Positions 8,961 through 18,506 are shown, counted from the first letter of the stretch. The stretch is 64,000 nt of DNA from an uncultured Anaeroplasma sp. (GCA_945919465.1 CAMEJG010000002.1:39060-103059); one strand, 5' to 3'. The notes: generated by a model from the letters alone, not told the origin. Program-made: numbers and translations.

Positions 8961-8990
8961 AAAGCCAGTTTATTGACTGGCTTTATTTTT
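8961..8990 (+). terminator. Intrinsic terminator of tig
   Basis: AAAGCCAGT/ACTGGCTTT, nine perfect pairs with a 6-base loop, followed by ATTTTT. Confidence 0.9.
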
Positions 8991-9025
8991 AAATTATGTT
9001 AAAATGTGTATTTTTAGCAAACTAC

Positions 9026-9079
9026 TTGCAAAAGTGCCAAAAATAATGTATATTATTAGTGTCGACAAAAAATAGTCGA
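9026..9079 (+). promoter_or_regulatory. Promoter of lon with downstream inverted repeat
   Basis: TTGCAA (9026-9031), 17-base spacer, TATATT (9049-9054). Just downstream, TCGAC (9062-9066) and GTCGA (9075-9079) form a 5-base inverted repeat over the likely transcription start. It could be an operator or a short 5' hairpin. No CIRCE-type element is recognisable. Confidence 0.6.
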
Positions 9080-9096
9080 GGAAAGGAAGGTATATT

Positions 9097-11430
9097 ATGG
9101 AAGAAAATACTAAAATTATGTTACCTGCCATTGCCGTAAGAGGTATAATTCCACTTCCAGGAAATGAGTTTAAATTAGAAGTTGGTAGAGATAATTCAGT
9201 TCAAGCTCTAGAAGCTTCAGAAAAAATGTATGGTGGAAATATTATTCTTTTAATTCAAAAGGATTCATCAGTAATAGATGTTACTCAAAATGATGTTGAG
9301 CCAATTGGTGTTTTAGCAAAAATAACACTAAAGCTTAAGCTTCCAAATGGTAATTATAGAGTTAGATTTAAAATAACAAATCGTGTTGAAATAAAAGAAT
9401 TTACTTCATTAGATCCATATTTTGTTTGTAATTATGAAAAACTATTTTCAATTTTACAAAATGATGATACAGAATCAGCATTAATGAAGAATTTATTACA
9501 AGAGGTATCAGCAGGAGGACAAAGTTACATTAATTCTCCAGAAGAGGTTAATAGAATATTAAAGAATGGTACAAATGCAGATACTCTATCTGATGTTATT
9601 GCATTCCAATTAAGAATCAATAGCGGTTTAAGTAAATATCGTTACTTAGAGGAATTAGTTGTTTCTAAACGTTTAGAAATGCTTCTTGAGGATTTTGAAC
9701 GTGAAAAACAAATTCAAGAAATTGAGACAAAAATTAATAAAGAAGTTAAAAAATCAATTGATGAGTCTCAAAAGGAATATTATCTTCGCGAAAAAATGAA
9801 GGCTATTCAAAATGAACTAGGTGATAAGGCAAGACAAGAAGAGGATGTTGAAAAGCTTAGAAAGCAAATTGAAGAAGCCCATTTACCAAAGAACGTTTAT
9901 GAAAAGGCTAAATCTGAGCTACAAAAATATGCAAGTACATCTAGCCAAATGGCTGAGGCAGGTGTGATTCGCTCATATTTAGAATGGATTATAAATTTAC
10001 CTTGGTATAAAGAATCTCAAGATAATCAAGATTTAAACGATGTTATTAAAAAGCTTGATCAAAATCATTATGGACTTGAAAAGATTAAGGAACGTATAGT
10101 TGAATATCTAGCTGTAAAAATGATGACTGGACATAATCCATCAACGATTCTTTGCTTCGCAGGGCCTCCAGGAGTAGGTAAAACCTCACTTGCTAAGAGT
10201 ATTAGTGAAGCTTTAGGAAGAAAATTTGTTAAGCAATCACTTGGTGGCGTAAGAGATGAATCTGAAATACGTGGTCATAGAAGAACTTATATTGGAGCTT
10301 TACCTGGTCGTATTCTTAAGGGTATGAAGGATGCTGGTACAGTTAATCCTGTATTCCTACTAGATGAAATTGATAAGATGACCGCAGATTATCGTGGAGA
10401 TCCGGCTGCTGCAATGCTAGAGGTATTAGACCCTGAACAAAATAAATTCTTCAGTGATAATTACCTAGAGGAGCCTTATGATTTATCTCAAGTTATGTTT
10501 ATAACTACTGCAAATGATTTATCAAATATTCCTGCCCCACTACGTGATCGTATGGAAATAATAGAATTATCTTCATATACAGAAATTGAAAAGTTCAATA
10601 TTGGATTTAAGCATTTAATTCCAAGACAGCTTGAAGAGCATGGTCTAAAACCAGAACAGCTTTCAATTAGTGAGGATGCAATGTATGCAATAATTCAAAG
10701 TTATACAAGAGAAGCTGGCGTACGTGAGCTAAATCGTATGATTGCGAATATTTGTCGTAAAACTGTAAAGAAGATTTTAGTAGACAAGGTAGAAAGTGTT
10801 AGTGTAACTAAAGATAATCTTTCTGATTATTTAGGTAAGATTAAATTTACTAATAATAAGAATCGTGAAAAGAATCAAGTTGGAGTTGTTACAGGATTAG
10901 CATATACATCATTTGGTGGCGATACGCTAGATATTGAGGTTACTACATATCCAGGAAAGGGTGGACTTGTATTAACAGGTAAACTTGGTGATGTAATGAA
11001 GGAATCTGCACAAGCTGCCTTTAGCTATGTTAAGAGTCATATGGAAGAGCATCAAATTGATCCTAAGTATTTAGAAACACATGATGTCCATATTCACGTT
11101 CCAGAAGGTGCTGTTCCAAAGGATGGTCCTTCAGCTGGTGTAACTCTTACTACCGCAATTGTTTCAGCATTATCTCATAGAAGTGTTGATTGTCATATTG
11201 GTATGACAGGAGAAATAACATTACGTGGTTCTGTTCTTCCAATTGGTGGTTTAAGAGAAAAATCTATTGCAGCAAATAGAAGTGGTTTAACAAAAATATT
11301 TATTCCAATTGATAATGAAAGGGACATTGAAGATATCCCAGAAGAAGTAAGAAATGTTCTTGAAATTAAACCAGTAGCACATATTTCTCAAATTCTTAAT
11401 GAAATATTTGGAGATGCAATAACTGAATAA
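9097..11430 (+). CDS. lon: ATP-dependent protease Lon (LonA type)
   Basis: Lon degrades misfolded and regulatory proteins in the cytoplasm. The 777-residue protein has the full LonA layout: N-terminal substrate domain (about 1-200), coiled-coil linker (200-310), AAA+ module with Walker A GPPGVGKT (356-363) and Walker B LLDEID (421-426), sensor and helical region, and a protease domain with catalytic Ser679 in DGPSAG and Lys722. Length matches the family. GGAAAGGAAGG precedes the ATG. It is transcribed alone from its own promoter to the terminator at 11501. Confidence 0.98.
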   Translation: MEENTKIMLPAIAVRGIIPLPGNEFKLEVGRDNSVQALEASEKMYGGNIILLIQKDSSVIDVTQNDVEPIGVLAKITLKLKLPNGNYRVRFKITNRVEIKEFTSLDPYFVCNYEKLFSILQNDDTESALMKNLLQEVSAGGQSYINSPEEVNRILKNGTNADTLSDVIAFQLRINSGLSKYRYLEELVVSKRLEMLLEDFEREKQIQEIETKINKEVKKSIDESQKEYYLREKMKAIQNELGDKARQEEDVEKLRKQIEEAHLPKNVYEKAKSELQKYASTSSQMAEAGVIRSYLEWIINLPWYKESQDNQDLNDVIKKLDQNHYGLEKIKERIVEYLAVKMMTGHNPSTILCFAGPPGVGKTSLAKSISEALGRKFVKQSLGGVRDESEIRGHRRTYIGALPGRILKGMKDAGTVNPVFLLDEIDKMTADYRGDPAAAMLEVLDPEQNKFFSDNYLEEPYDLSQVMFITTANDLSNIPAPLRDRMEIIELSSYTEIEKFNIGFKHLIPRQLEEHGLKPEQLSISEDAMYAIIQSYTREAGVRELNRMIANICRKTVKKILVDKVESVSVTKDNLSDYLGKIKFTNNKNREKNQVGVVTGLAYTSFGGDTLDIEVTTYPGKGGLVLTGKLGDVMKESAQAAFSYVKSHMEEHQIDPKYLETHDVHIHVPEGAVPKDGPSAGVTLTTAIVSALSHRSVDCHIGMTGEITLRGSVLPIGGLREKSIAANRSGLTKIFIPIDNERDIEDIPEEVRNVLEIKPVAHISQILNEIFGDAITE

Positions 11431-11500
11431 TTAGGTTTTTGAAATTATATTTTTGTTTATATTTTACAAAGATTACTTAAAAATATAATCATTAATCAAT

Positions 11501-11545
11501 GAGTAGCTAATATTATTTTATCATTATTGGCTACTCTTTTTTTTT
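11501..11545 (+). terminator. Intrinsic terminator of lon
   Basis: GAGTAGCTAATA pairs with TATTGGCTACTC (one G-T pair), followed by nine T. Confidence 0.85.
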
Positions 11546-11642
11546 ATAAATAAAGGATTAGGATTTTTAAAATACTTGAGTAAAAAAAACTTACTAAAGC
11601 TTTTTTATTGAAATATTTATTATAATTGAACAAGGAAATTAA

Positions 11643-11883
11643 GGTCAAAAACAAAGTGAAAAAGCTTTTACAACAACTGAATTTATTAGAAAATTAATAT
11701 ATATAGAATTGTTAAGAGATAATGATGGCTGTTTAACAAAATTAACTATAAAAAAGAATATTATAGGCTTCACATGTTCAAATAACTAATCTTGAAGATA
11801 TGATAATGGTGTTTAATAAAAAAATTTTAATATGATAAGTTTTATACGAATATACTGCAACAGTTGAAGAATTATTTTATTAA
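11643..11883 (+). pseudogene. Possible decayed coding remnant in the lon-LysR gap
   Basis: The gap between lon and the LysR gene is 528 bases. After the lon terminator, reading frames persist in broken pieces without a start codon or ribosome-binding site. One frame is open from 11643 to a TAA at 11787-11789 (containing EFIRKLIYIELLRDND). A shifted frame carries NLEDMIMVFNKK, and a third short piece ends at 11883. This pattern suggests a gene broken by frameshifts and stops. I cannot name its parent, and chance open frames in AT-rich DNA remain possible. Confidence 0.25.
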
Positions 11884-11900
11884 TATTTTTTATAATTTAA

Positions 11901-11929
11901 TTGACTTTAATAAAATATAATTATATACT
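11901..11929 (+). promoter_or_regulatory. SigA-type promoter of the LysR gene
   Basis: TTGACT (11901-11906), 17-base spacer, TATACT (11924-11929). The start codon at 11959 has a strong GGCGGTGAG site. Confidence 0.75.
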
Positions 11930-11958
11930 ATATTTACTATTTTTAAGGCGGTGAGATT

Positions 11959-12858
11959 ATGATTGATAATAGATTAATAACTTTTTTGACTCTTTTAGAA
12001 GAAAAAAATTATACTAAAACAGCTAATAAGCTATATATTAGCCAACCAGCAGTTACTCACCATATTAAATCATTAGAAAATGAATATAATATTTCATTAT
12101 TTGATGATTCAAAAAGTTTCAAGCTTACTAATGCAGGTAGTATTTTATACGAGCATGCACTACGTATAAAAGAGGGAAATGAGTTATTATTAAATACTTT
12201 AGCAAATGCTTCAACAAAAACAATTCAAAAAATTTCTATAACTCCATTTTCTTTTTATTTATTAAAAACAAATTCAATTTTAAAAGAATTTTATAATATT
12301 TTGTTAGAAAATAATATTTCTATAAATAAATCAAATGATATTTTTACTGATATTTCCTCAGGAAGAGTCGATTTTGGTATTATTGATAATAGCTTCGATA
12401 GTACTATTTTTGATTCAATTCCCATTATTAGTGAAAAAATTTGCTTAATAGCTAAATCAGAAGGAATTTATAAAAATAAGGATAGAATCACTAGAGAACA
12501 GCTTAATCAATCTACAATTATCTATCCAGATTCATTATCAGGTATATATCATACAGTTATTCAAGGATTAAAAAATAAAAATATAAAAATAAAATCTCAT
12601 CATATTATGTATTCTAATTCGGCAATAATAATGGCTGATATGGTAAATAAACTTGATGGAATTGGTTTTATGTATTATAGTACAGCAAAAGAATTAGCAA
12701 AAGAAGGAAACATAAAAATCATTGAGCTTTTGAATTATTCACCTATTCAAACTATATATTTAATATACAATAAGATATCAAGTCATAATGATTATTTAAT
12801 AAATCTTAATTACAATCTAGAGGAAATATTAAGAAAAAATGATAAAGATATTATATGA
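11959..12858 (+). CDS. LysR-family transcriptional regulator
   Basis: A 299-residue LysR-type regulator. The N-terminal winged helix-turn-helix (about 1-60) contains LEEKNYTKTANKLYISQPAVTHHIKSLE, the characteristic recognition-helix segment. Residues 90-299 form the periplasmic-binding-protein-like effector domain. Regulators of this class usually bind near their own gene or a divergent target, but here there is no intact divergent neighbour, only the decayed region upstream. The target and co-inducer are unknown. The 3' end overlaps the next gene by 20 bases, so the two are translationally linked. Confidence 0.88.
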   Translation: MIDNRLITFLTLLEEKNYTKTANKLYISQPAVTHHIKSLENEYNISLFDDSKSFKLTNAGSILYEHALRIKEGNELLLNTLANASTKTIQKISITPFSFYLLKTNSILKEFYNILLENNISINKSNDIFTDISSGRVDFGIIDNSFDSTIFDSIPIISEKICLIAKSEGIYKNKDRITREQLNQSTIIYPDSLSGIYHTVIQGLKNKNIKIKSHHIMYSNSAIIMADMVNKLDGIGFMYYSTAKELAKEGNIKIIELLNYSPIQTIYLIYNKISSHNDYLINLNYNLEEILRKNDKDII

Positions 12859-13480
12859 GGATAATCATATTATAGTTGCATATAAGCCTAAAGGAATATT
12901 ATCACAGGCAGATGGTTCTAATAAGGAAGATATGCTAACTATATTAAAGGAATATATAAAAAATAAATATAATAAGCCAGGAAATGTTTATTTAGGTCTT
13001 GTTCATAGGCTAGATATTAATACTAGTGGTGTAATGGTTTTTGCAAGAACCTCAAAAGCAGCTTCCCGTCTTAGTGATGAAATTAAAAATCATCAGTTTC
13101 AAAAGAAATATATAGCAACAGTTGAGGGTGTAATAACAAATACGAACTATCAGCTATTAGAGAATAAGCTAAAAAAAGATGAAAAAAATCGCAAATCCTA
13201 TATATCTAATGATGGTGATATAGCTAAGCTAGAATACAAGGCTCTTAAAACATATAAAATAAATAATACAAATGTTACAGATATCGAGATTATTCTTCAT
13301 ACTGGAAGATTTCATCAAATTAGATGTCAAATGGCAGCAATTAATCATCCATTATATGGAGATATTAAATATGGTAGTAAAAATATAATAGATTATAATG
13401 AATTTCCTCTTGAAGCATATTCATTAGCATTTATTCATCCTACTACAAAACAATTTTTAGAATTTCAAAATAAACAATAG
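12839..13480 (+). CDS. RluA-family pseudouridine synthase (no S4 domain)
   Basis: A 213-residue pseudouridine synthase acting on rRNA or tRNA. The family signature is present as GLVHRLDINTSGVMVFA, with the catalytic aspartate in HRLD. The RNA-binding TGRFHQIRCQMA segment and GDIKYG follow near the C-terminus. An N-terminal S4 domain, common in RluD-type enzymes, is absent; the catalytic domain begins almost at the start (MIKILYEDNHIIVAYKPKG), so the enzyme resembles compact members such as RluA/RluC-like proteins. The RNA target cannot be assigned. The start lies inside the LysR gene. Confidence 0.88.
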   Translation: MIKILYEDNHIIVAYKPKGILSQADGSNKEDMLTILKEYIKNKYNKPGNVYLGLVHRLDINTSGVMVFARTSKAASRLSDEIKNHQFQKKYIATVEGVITNTNYQLLENKLKKDEKNRKSYISNDGDIAKLEYKALKTYKINNTNVTDIEIILHTGRFHQIRCQMAAINHPLYGDIKYGSKNIIDYNEFPLEAYSLAFIHPTTKQFLEFQNKQ

Positions 13481-13513
13481 CTTCTAGTAATCATATAATA
13501 ATATGGTGATTCA

Positions 13514-13702
13514 ATGCGTATTGAAGCAAATAAAAATTATATACTTATAGACAATTATTTACAAATAAATCAGATTGATCATGATTTAATAGAGCTAAAG
13601 AATATTATTATAAATGGTAGTGATTTAAAAATTATAAATCTTACTCCAAATATTATAATAATAAAGGGTCAAATAAAAAACATTAATATAAAGGATGATT
13701 AG
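13514..13702 (+). CDS. yqfC: YqfC-like sporulation-associated protein
   Basis: A 62-residue protein whose position immediately before yqfD and phoH matches the conserved yqfC-yqfD-phoH order of endospore formers. Its sequence is a run of short beta-prone Ile-rich segments (IIINGSDLKIINLT), in keeping with the YqfC/YabP-like fold. It is shorter than the B. subtilis protein (about 90). A CATATAAT at 13492-13499 resembles a SigE -10 (CATACAMT), but no matching -35 is evident. The name rests on context plus general sequence character rather than a decisive motif. Confidence 0.65.
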   Translation: MRIEANKNYILIDNYLQINQIDHDLIELKNIIINGSDLKIINLTPNIIIIKGQIKNINIKDD

Positions 13703-13703
13703 C

Positions 13704-14774
13704 TTGAAAATACGCATGATTAAATCTGATTTTTTTCGTATTCATAATAAAATTGATAGTAAAAATGTAGAAATTAATAATGACTATTCAACCTTTGAAA
13801 TTGATTACAGTGAATTGAAAAAAATAAAAAATCAAAAAATTCCTTATGAGATTTTAGAAACAAAGGCTACAAAACTTAAGCTATTTATAAAAAATTATTA
13901 TTTATTAATTATAGGTATATTATTATTATTTTTTATGATATATATCAATACCTATAGAGTAGATAAAATAGAGTTTTCTGAGGATACTCCTATTAATTCT
14001 AGTATTGAAACTAGAATTAATAAAGCATTGATAAATTTATTTTGCTTTAAATTTTCAAATATTGATTATGATAAGCTAACAATAAGACTTCAAAATGAAT
14101 ATTTAGAATATGCATATATTGGAGTCTGCCAAAAAAATAATACAATTTATGTTTCATTATCAAAAAATGAAGAAATAGAAATAAAACAAACAGCTAAAGG
14201 CTCAGTATATTCAACTACAGACGCAATAGTTGCGGATTTTTATATTTTTAATGGAGAATCAAATATTTATAAGAATAAATTCGTAAAAAAAGGAGATTTA
14301 CTCATTAGCGATAATGGAAGTGGCACAAGAGGCTATATACTTGGTACAAGCTACAAAAAAATTGTACAAGAAATTCCTAAAAAACAAGAAAAAATAGAAT
14401 ACAATAATTATAATAAATTTACAAGATTAACTTTATTCGGATATGATTTTAATTTTAAAAGAAATGAAAATAGCAATTATATATCTAATGAAACAACAAA
14501 ATTTAATTTATTTTCATTATTTCAAATTAAAGAAATTGAAGAATGTGAAAAAAATGCTATAATAGTAGAAAATAGTCTAGAGGCAGCAAGAAAAATAGCT
14601 ATTGACAATATTAATAATGAATTTAGGGCTAATCAAATATTATCAAGTGAAAGGATTGATGATATTTATGAAAGGAATTATTTAGAAACTGAAAATTCTT
14701 ATAAATTTGTTCATATAGTTAAAATGACAACCTCAATAGGAGAACTAGTTAAGGAAGAGAAATATGAAGCTTGA
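13704..14774 (+). CDS. yqfD: Sporulation protein YqfD
   Basis: A single-pass membrane protein of the YqfD family, needed for sporulation in B. subtilis. It has a cytosolic N-terminal region, one hydrophobic helix (about residues 65-82: YYLLIIGILLLFFMIYI) and a large extracytoplasmic part. The segment FVKKGDLLISDNGSGTRGYILG is typical of the family. I chose TTG 13704, because AAAGGA lies 8 bases before it. The ATG at 13695 overlaps that ribosome-binding site. It starts 2 bases after the yqfC stop and overlaps phoH by 11 bases, so the cluster is an operon. Confidence 0.85.
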   Translation: MKIRMIKSDFFRIHNKIDSKNVEINNDYSTFEIDYSELKKIKNQKIPYEILETKATKLKLFIKNYYLLIIGILLLFFMIYINTYRVDKIEFSEDTPINSSIETRINKALINLFCFKFSNIDYDKLTIRLQNEYLEYAYIGVCQKNNTIYVSLSKNEEIEIKQTAKGSVYSTTDAIVADFYIFNGESNIYKNKFVKKGDLLISDNGSGTRGYILGTSYKKIVQEIPKKQEKIEYNNYNKFTRLTLFGYDFNFKRNENSNYISNETTKFNLFSLFQIKEIEECEKNAIIVENSLEAARKIAIDNINNEFRANQILSSERIDDIYERNYLETENSYKFVHIVKMTTSIGELVKEEKYEA

Positions 14775-15720
14775 AACAAAAATTGAAGGATTAGATAATG
14801 TAAGAACTATTTCGGGAATTAATAATTCAAATATTAAGGTATTAGAAGAAATATATTCAATTTCTATTGATATTTATGGTGATGCAATTTTATGTGATTC
14901 TAATAATGAAAATATAATTTGTGAATTGAATTCAATATTTAAATTATTAATTGCAATGAGAGAAAAAGGAATTAAAATCTCTACAAGGGATGTCTATTAT
15001 ATTCATCAGATTGTATTAGATCATAATGAAAATAAATATTTAGAATTTATTGATAATAGAAAGCCATTATGTCATACTTTTAATAATAAACCTATATTTG
15101 CAAAAACTCTAAGACAAAATGATTATATAGAATGTTTAAGAAAAAAAGATTTGATTTTTTCTATTGGCTCTGCAGGTACAGGAAAAACCTATTTAGCTGT
15201 ATGTTATGCTGTAGGAGAGTTAAAAAAGGGTAATGTAGAAAAAATCATTTTAACTAGACCAGCTGTAGAAGCAGGCGAGTCCTTAGGCTTTTTACCAGGT
15301 GATTTAAAGGAAAAGGTTGACCCTTATTTAAGACCTTTATATGATGCCCTATATGATATGCTAGGCATTGAGCAGGTAGAAACCTTAATTGAAAAGCAGG
15401 TAATTGAAATAGCACCATTAGCCTATATGAGAGGAAGAACTTTAGAAAATGCAGTTATAATTTTAGATGAGGCTCAAAATGCAACTATTGATCAACTAAA
15501 AATGTTTTTAACTAGAATGGGTTTCAATTCTAAAATGATAGTAACAGGTGATATTTCTCAGGTTGATTTGCCTCAATCAAAAAAATCAGGTTTAAAAATA
15601 TCAGCAGAACTATTAAAGGATTTGAAAGAGGTTGGATATATTGTATTCGATTCTTGTGATGTAGTTAGACATCCTTTAGTAGGAAAGATTATTGAAAGAT
15701 TTGAATCACTTAAAAATTAA
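14764..15720 (+). CDS. phoH: PhoH-family ATPase (PhoH/YqfE-type, RNA-associated)
   Basis: A 318-residue cytoplasmic P-loop ATPase. Walker A GSAGTGKT (135-142), TRPAVEAGESLGFLPGD and VIILDEAQNAT (Walker B) are all hallmarks of PhoH. The GDISQVDLP segment follows. PhoH-like proteins are linked to RNA metabolism, often beside YbeY, but no ybeY follows here; a terminator comes directly after the gene. The N-terminal 110 residues form the usual small RNA-binding-like domain. It is translationally coupled to yqfD. Confidence 0.93.
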   Translation: MKLETKIEGLDNVRTISGINNSNIKVLEEIYSISIDIYGDAILCDSNNENIICELNSIFKLLIAMREKGIKISTRDVYYIHQIVLDHNENKYLEFIDNRKPLCHTFNNKPIFAKTLRQNDYIECLRKKDLIFSIGSAGTGKTYLAVCYAVGELKKGNVEKIILTRPAVEAGESLGFLPGDLKEKVDPYLRPLYDALYDMLGIEQVETLIEKQVIEIAPLAYMRGRTLENAVIILDEAQNATIDQLKMFLTRMGFNSKMIVTGDISQVDLPQSKKSGLKISAELLKDLKEVGYIVFDSCDVVRHPLVGKIIERFESLKN

Positions 15721-15732
15721 TAATGAAATGTG

Positions 15733-15772
15733 ATGTGAATAATTACAGTAAAATTATTCACATTCTTTTTTT
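15733..15772 (+). terminator. Intrinsic terminator after phoH
   Basis: ATGTGAATAATT/AATTATTCACAT, twelve perfect pairs with a 7-base loop, then TCTTTTTTT. The remaining 180 bases up to the next promoter hold only AT-rich sequence, including a 7-base inverted repeat ATTTTGT/ACAAAAT (15886-15904). Confidence 0.85.
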
Positions 15773-15953
15773 ATGAAAATATACTTAAATATTCGTGTTA
15801 TATAAGAAAGATTATCATCTGATTTATGGATAAATATGCATTAAAAATTAACATTTTTATAAATAAAGAATATGTTATTCAAATAATTTTGTATTTTACA
15901 AAATAATTGCTAAAAAAAAAGTCTTTTTTTGCGTGTTTTTACATACTTTTTAC

Positions 15954-15982
15954 TTGAAAAATGAATTATTTCATATTAAAAT
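15954..15982 (+). promoter_or_regulatory. SigA-type promoter of the large membrane protein
   Basis: TTGAAA (15954-15959), 17-base spacer, TAAAAT (15977-15982). Confidence 0.6.
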
Positions 15983-16016
15983 TAATATAGACATTTATTT
16001 ATAGGAGATGATATTA

Positions 16017-18506
16017 GTGAAAAATAATTTTTTTAAAAGCTATTTTAAAGCTTATGGAATAATTCCAACAGTAGTTTTATTTGCTGTTGTGTTAGTTTTA
16101 TCCTTCTTCATATATATTCGTCCAGGTATGCTATCACCTTTACTAACAGATATAGCTACAGGCGCATTATTAGTAGGATTAGGCGGTCTATCTGTTGTTG
16201 GAGTATCCAAATTATTTACAAAAGAAATCACCTTTTTAGATTTAACAAGAGTAGTTGGTTTCTTAGGCTCACTTACATTAGCAATTATTGCTCTAGCTAA
16301 TGGATTCCATTATTTAGAGGGCACAGCATTCTTTATTATCGCTGGTGTTAACTTAATTGAACTTATTGTAAGATTTATTGTTGTCGATGATCAAGAGGAA
16401 TATACTTCATTTAGATATTATTTTGCTGCCATAGCAAATAAGTATAATCCATTAGTAATATTATTAGTTGGTGCTTTATTAGCATTAATATGTGTAATTT
16501 GTGCTGCAAATAATATAACAGGTGCTATTACTATTGCTACACCACAAGCAAGTAAATATATTGTTGTTGGTGGTTTAGTAGCTTTAGTATTATTAATATT
16601 TATTCCATCATTAATTAATGATCCAAAGGAAACATATGGTGCTAATTTACTTGACTTTGGTCTAGCTGTAGGATTTGTTACTACATTATATTTATTCGTT
16701 TTAGGAATGAATCAAGTATCATTATTCTATGCTAAACTTATTATTTTAGGTTGTGTAATTTGTTGTGCTGGTTTACTTGCAAGAGCAGTAACCTATACTA
16801 AGGGTAAGAATTATATAGCTACTAATCATAAGGTTAGAACATATTTCATGCAAACTTATGAAAAATATGATGCTTCATTATGGATTTTAATTGGTGCTTC
16901 ATTAGTATTAATTTTTGGTGTTGCTGCATCTTATGCATCAGGTTCTAAAGCATTTACTGCTATGTTTGGTACAAAATTAGAAGCATTTAGTACTGTAATT
17001 AATTATATTAGTATTGTTGGTATTATTGCTTTGGTAGCATTAATCTTTGTATTTAGAGATTTCAAAAATGAAAATATAGTTAGAGTAGATAGTATTTTAA
17101 TTCCTTCTGTATTTGCTTCAACATTAATCGTTCCATATTTTATTTCTGTATTATGTTTTGATGGTGGTTTTGCTACATTAGCTTCAAATGTTTCATTACT
17201 ATTATTATTTATTTTTGAATTTATATTATTAGTAGTTGCTTATGTAGTATTATTCATTCGTATTAAGAATTATAACCTTATGGCTTTAATTGCTGAAGAA
17301 GCAAGAAGAAGAGAAGAAGCTAAAAAGGCTGAGGAAGAAAAAGAAAGAGAAACTGAAGAAGAAACTGAAGAAGAAACTGAAGAGGAAGAATCTGATCCAT
17401 TTGGATTAACTGAAGAGGATGAAGCTATTCTTGCTGCTGAAGATGCTAAATATGAAGAACCTGAAGAGGTTGAAGAAGTAGTTGAAGAGGCTCCAACTGA
17501 AGAAGTAGTTGAAGAGACTCCAACTGAAGAAGTAGTTGAAGAGACTCCAACTGAAGAAGATGATACTGAAGAAGTTGAAGAGGAAGATGACGACGATACT
17601 GATGATGAAGTATATGAAGAAGATGTAACTGAAGAGGAAGTAGTTGAAGAGGATTCTTCTGATATTACAAGAGATATTCAAGTTCAAGAATATGTGGCAG
17701 TTGATGAAAATGGTGTTCCAAAGAAAATTAAGAGAAGATTTAATACTAAGATGATGTTTGCACCATATGAAACTAAGTTATATTATAATGAAGTTAAGAA
17801 TTATCTTGAAATGTATCGTGCAAAGGGTAGATTCTCTGCTAGATGTGAAACATTTAGATATAAGGGATTAGTTGCAAAGGTAGTTCTTGGTGGTAAAACA
17901 TTAAAGGTTTACTTAGCATTAAGTACAGCATTTATTGAAGAAAATCCTAAGTATCACTTAAAGGATTGTTCAGAAAAGAAACAATATGCTGAAGTACCTG
18001 CATTAATTAAGATTCGTTCTCAAAGAGCTTTAAAATATTTCAAAGAACTAGTTGACATAATGATGACTAATCGTGAAATTAAGCCAAAGAGAAAGTTTGA
18101 ACCTACAAATTATTTACCTACATTAATTCCAAATGGTGAGGCTATTCTAGGATCATTAGGATTATCTCAAGATTATTTACAAAATATTATGAATGCTGAA
18201 ATGATTCCAGAAGAAATGCCAACTGATTTAGAGCAATTCTTACCTTCAATTCAAACTGAATTAGAGGAAGAAGAGGTTGAAGCTACTGTTTACTTAGATA
18301 CATTATGTAATCATTTTGAAGATGGTGAAGTAGTTGATATTGATATCTTAAAGTCTAAGCATGTTGTTACTAAGGGTAATGTAATTCATGTTAAGGCTAG
18401 AGGTACTATGGATCGTAAATTGACTATTTATGCAGATTACTTCGATGAGGATGCATTGCAAATCTTAATGTGCTTAAGCTGTACAGTTATTAAGGTTACT
18501 CATTAA
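16017..18506 (+). CDS. Large membrane protein with acidic linker and uL15-like C-terminal domain
   Basis: An 829-residue protein in four parts. Residues 1 to about 420 hold roughly ten hydrophobic helices. About 425-555 is a low-complexity acidic linker (Glu/Asp/Thr with EEVVEETPT repeats), preceded by a short charged EEARRREEAKKAEEE helix. About 570-690 is a soluble basic domain (NTKMMFAPYETKLYYNEVKNYL, LGGKTLKVYLAL) that I recall from uncharacterised Bacillota proteins. The last 75 residues resemble the C-terminal half of ribosomal protein uL15: VDIDILKSK, a short loop with VIHVKARG, then KLTIYADYF and a final hydrophobic strand. GTG 16017 is chosen because AGGAG lies 9 bases upstream; ATG 16008 overlaps it. 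It is a single-gene unit of unknown function. Confidence 0.75.
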   Translation: MKNNFFKSYFKAYGIIPTVVLFAVVLVLSFFIYIRPGMLSPLLTDIATGALLVGLGGLSVVGVSKLFTKEITFLDLTRVVGFLGSLTLAIIALANGFHYLEGTAFFIIAGVNLIELIVRFIVVDDQEEYTSFRYYFAAIANKYNPLVILLVGALLALICVICAANNITGAITIATPQASKYIVVGGLVALVLLIFIPSLINDPKETYGANLLDFGLAVGFVTTLYLFVLGMNQVSLFYAKLIILGCVICCAGLLARAVTYTKGKNYIATNHKVRTYFMQTYEKYDASLWILIGASLVLIFGVAASYASGSKAFTAMFGTKLEAFSTVINYISIVGIIALVALIFVFRDFKNENIVRVDSILIPSVFASTLIVPYFISVLCFDGGFATLASNVSLLLLFIFEFILLVVAYVVLFIRIKNYNLMALIAEEARRREEAKKAEEEKERETEEETEEETEEEESDPFGLTEEDEAILAAEDAKYEEPEEVEEVVEEAPTEEVVEETPTEEVVEETPTEEDDTEEVEEEDDDDTDDEVYEEDVTEEEVVEEDSSDITRDIQVQEYVAVDENGVPKKIKRRFNTKMMFAPYETKLYYNEVKNYLEMYRAKGRFSARCETFRYKGLVAKVVLGGKTLKVYLALSTAFIEENPKYHLKDCSEKKQYAEVPALIKIRSQRALKYFKELVDIMMTNREIKPKRKFEPTNYLPTLIPNGEAILGSLGLSQDYLQNIMNAEMIPEEMPTDLEQFLPSIQTELEEEEVEATVYLDTLCNHFEDGEVVDIDILKSKHVVTKGNVIHVKARGTMDRKLTIYADYFDEDALQILMCLSCTVIKVTH
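17472..17552 (+). repeat. Three tandem 27-base repeats inside the acidic linker
   Basis: Units 17472-17498, 17499-17525 and 17526-17552 are nearly identical (one difference, G to A, in the first unit) and encode EEVVEE(A/T)PT. Such in-frame repeats are prone to copy-number change between strains. Confidence 0.85.

Noticed and set aside
17406..17687. Reverse-strand open frame of 93 codons rich in Phe/Ser
   Set aside because: It is the antisense of the GAA-rich acidic linker of the 16017 gene; the repeats keep the opposite frame open. No ribosome-binding site.
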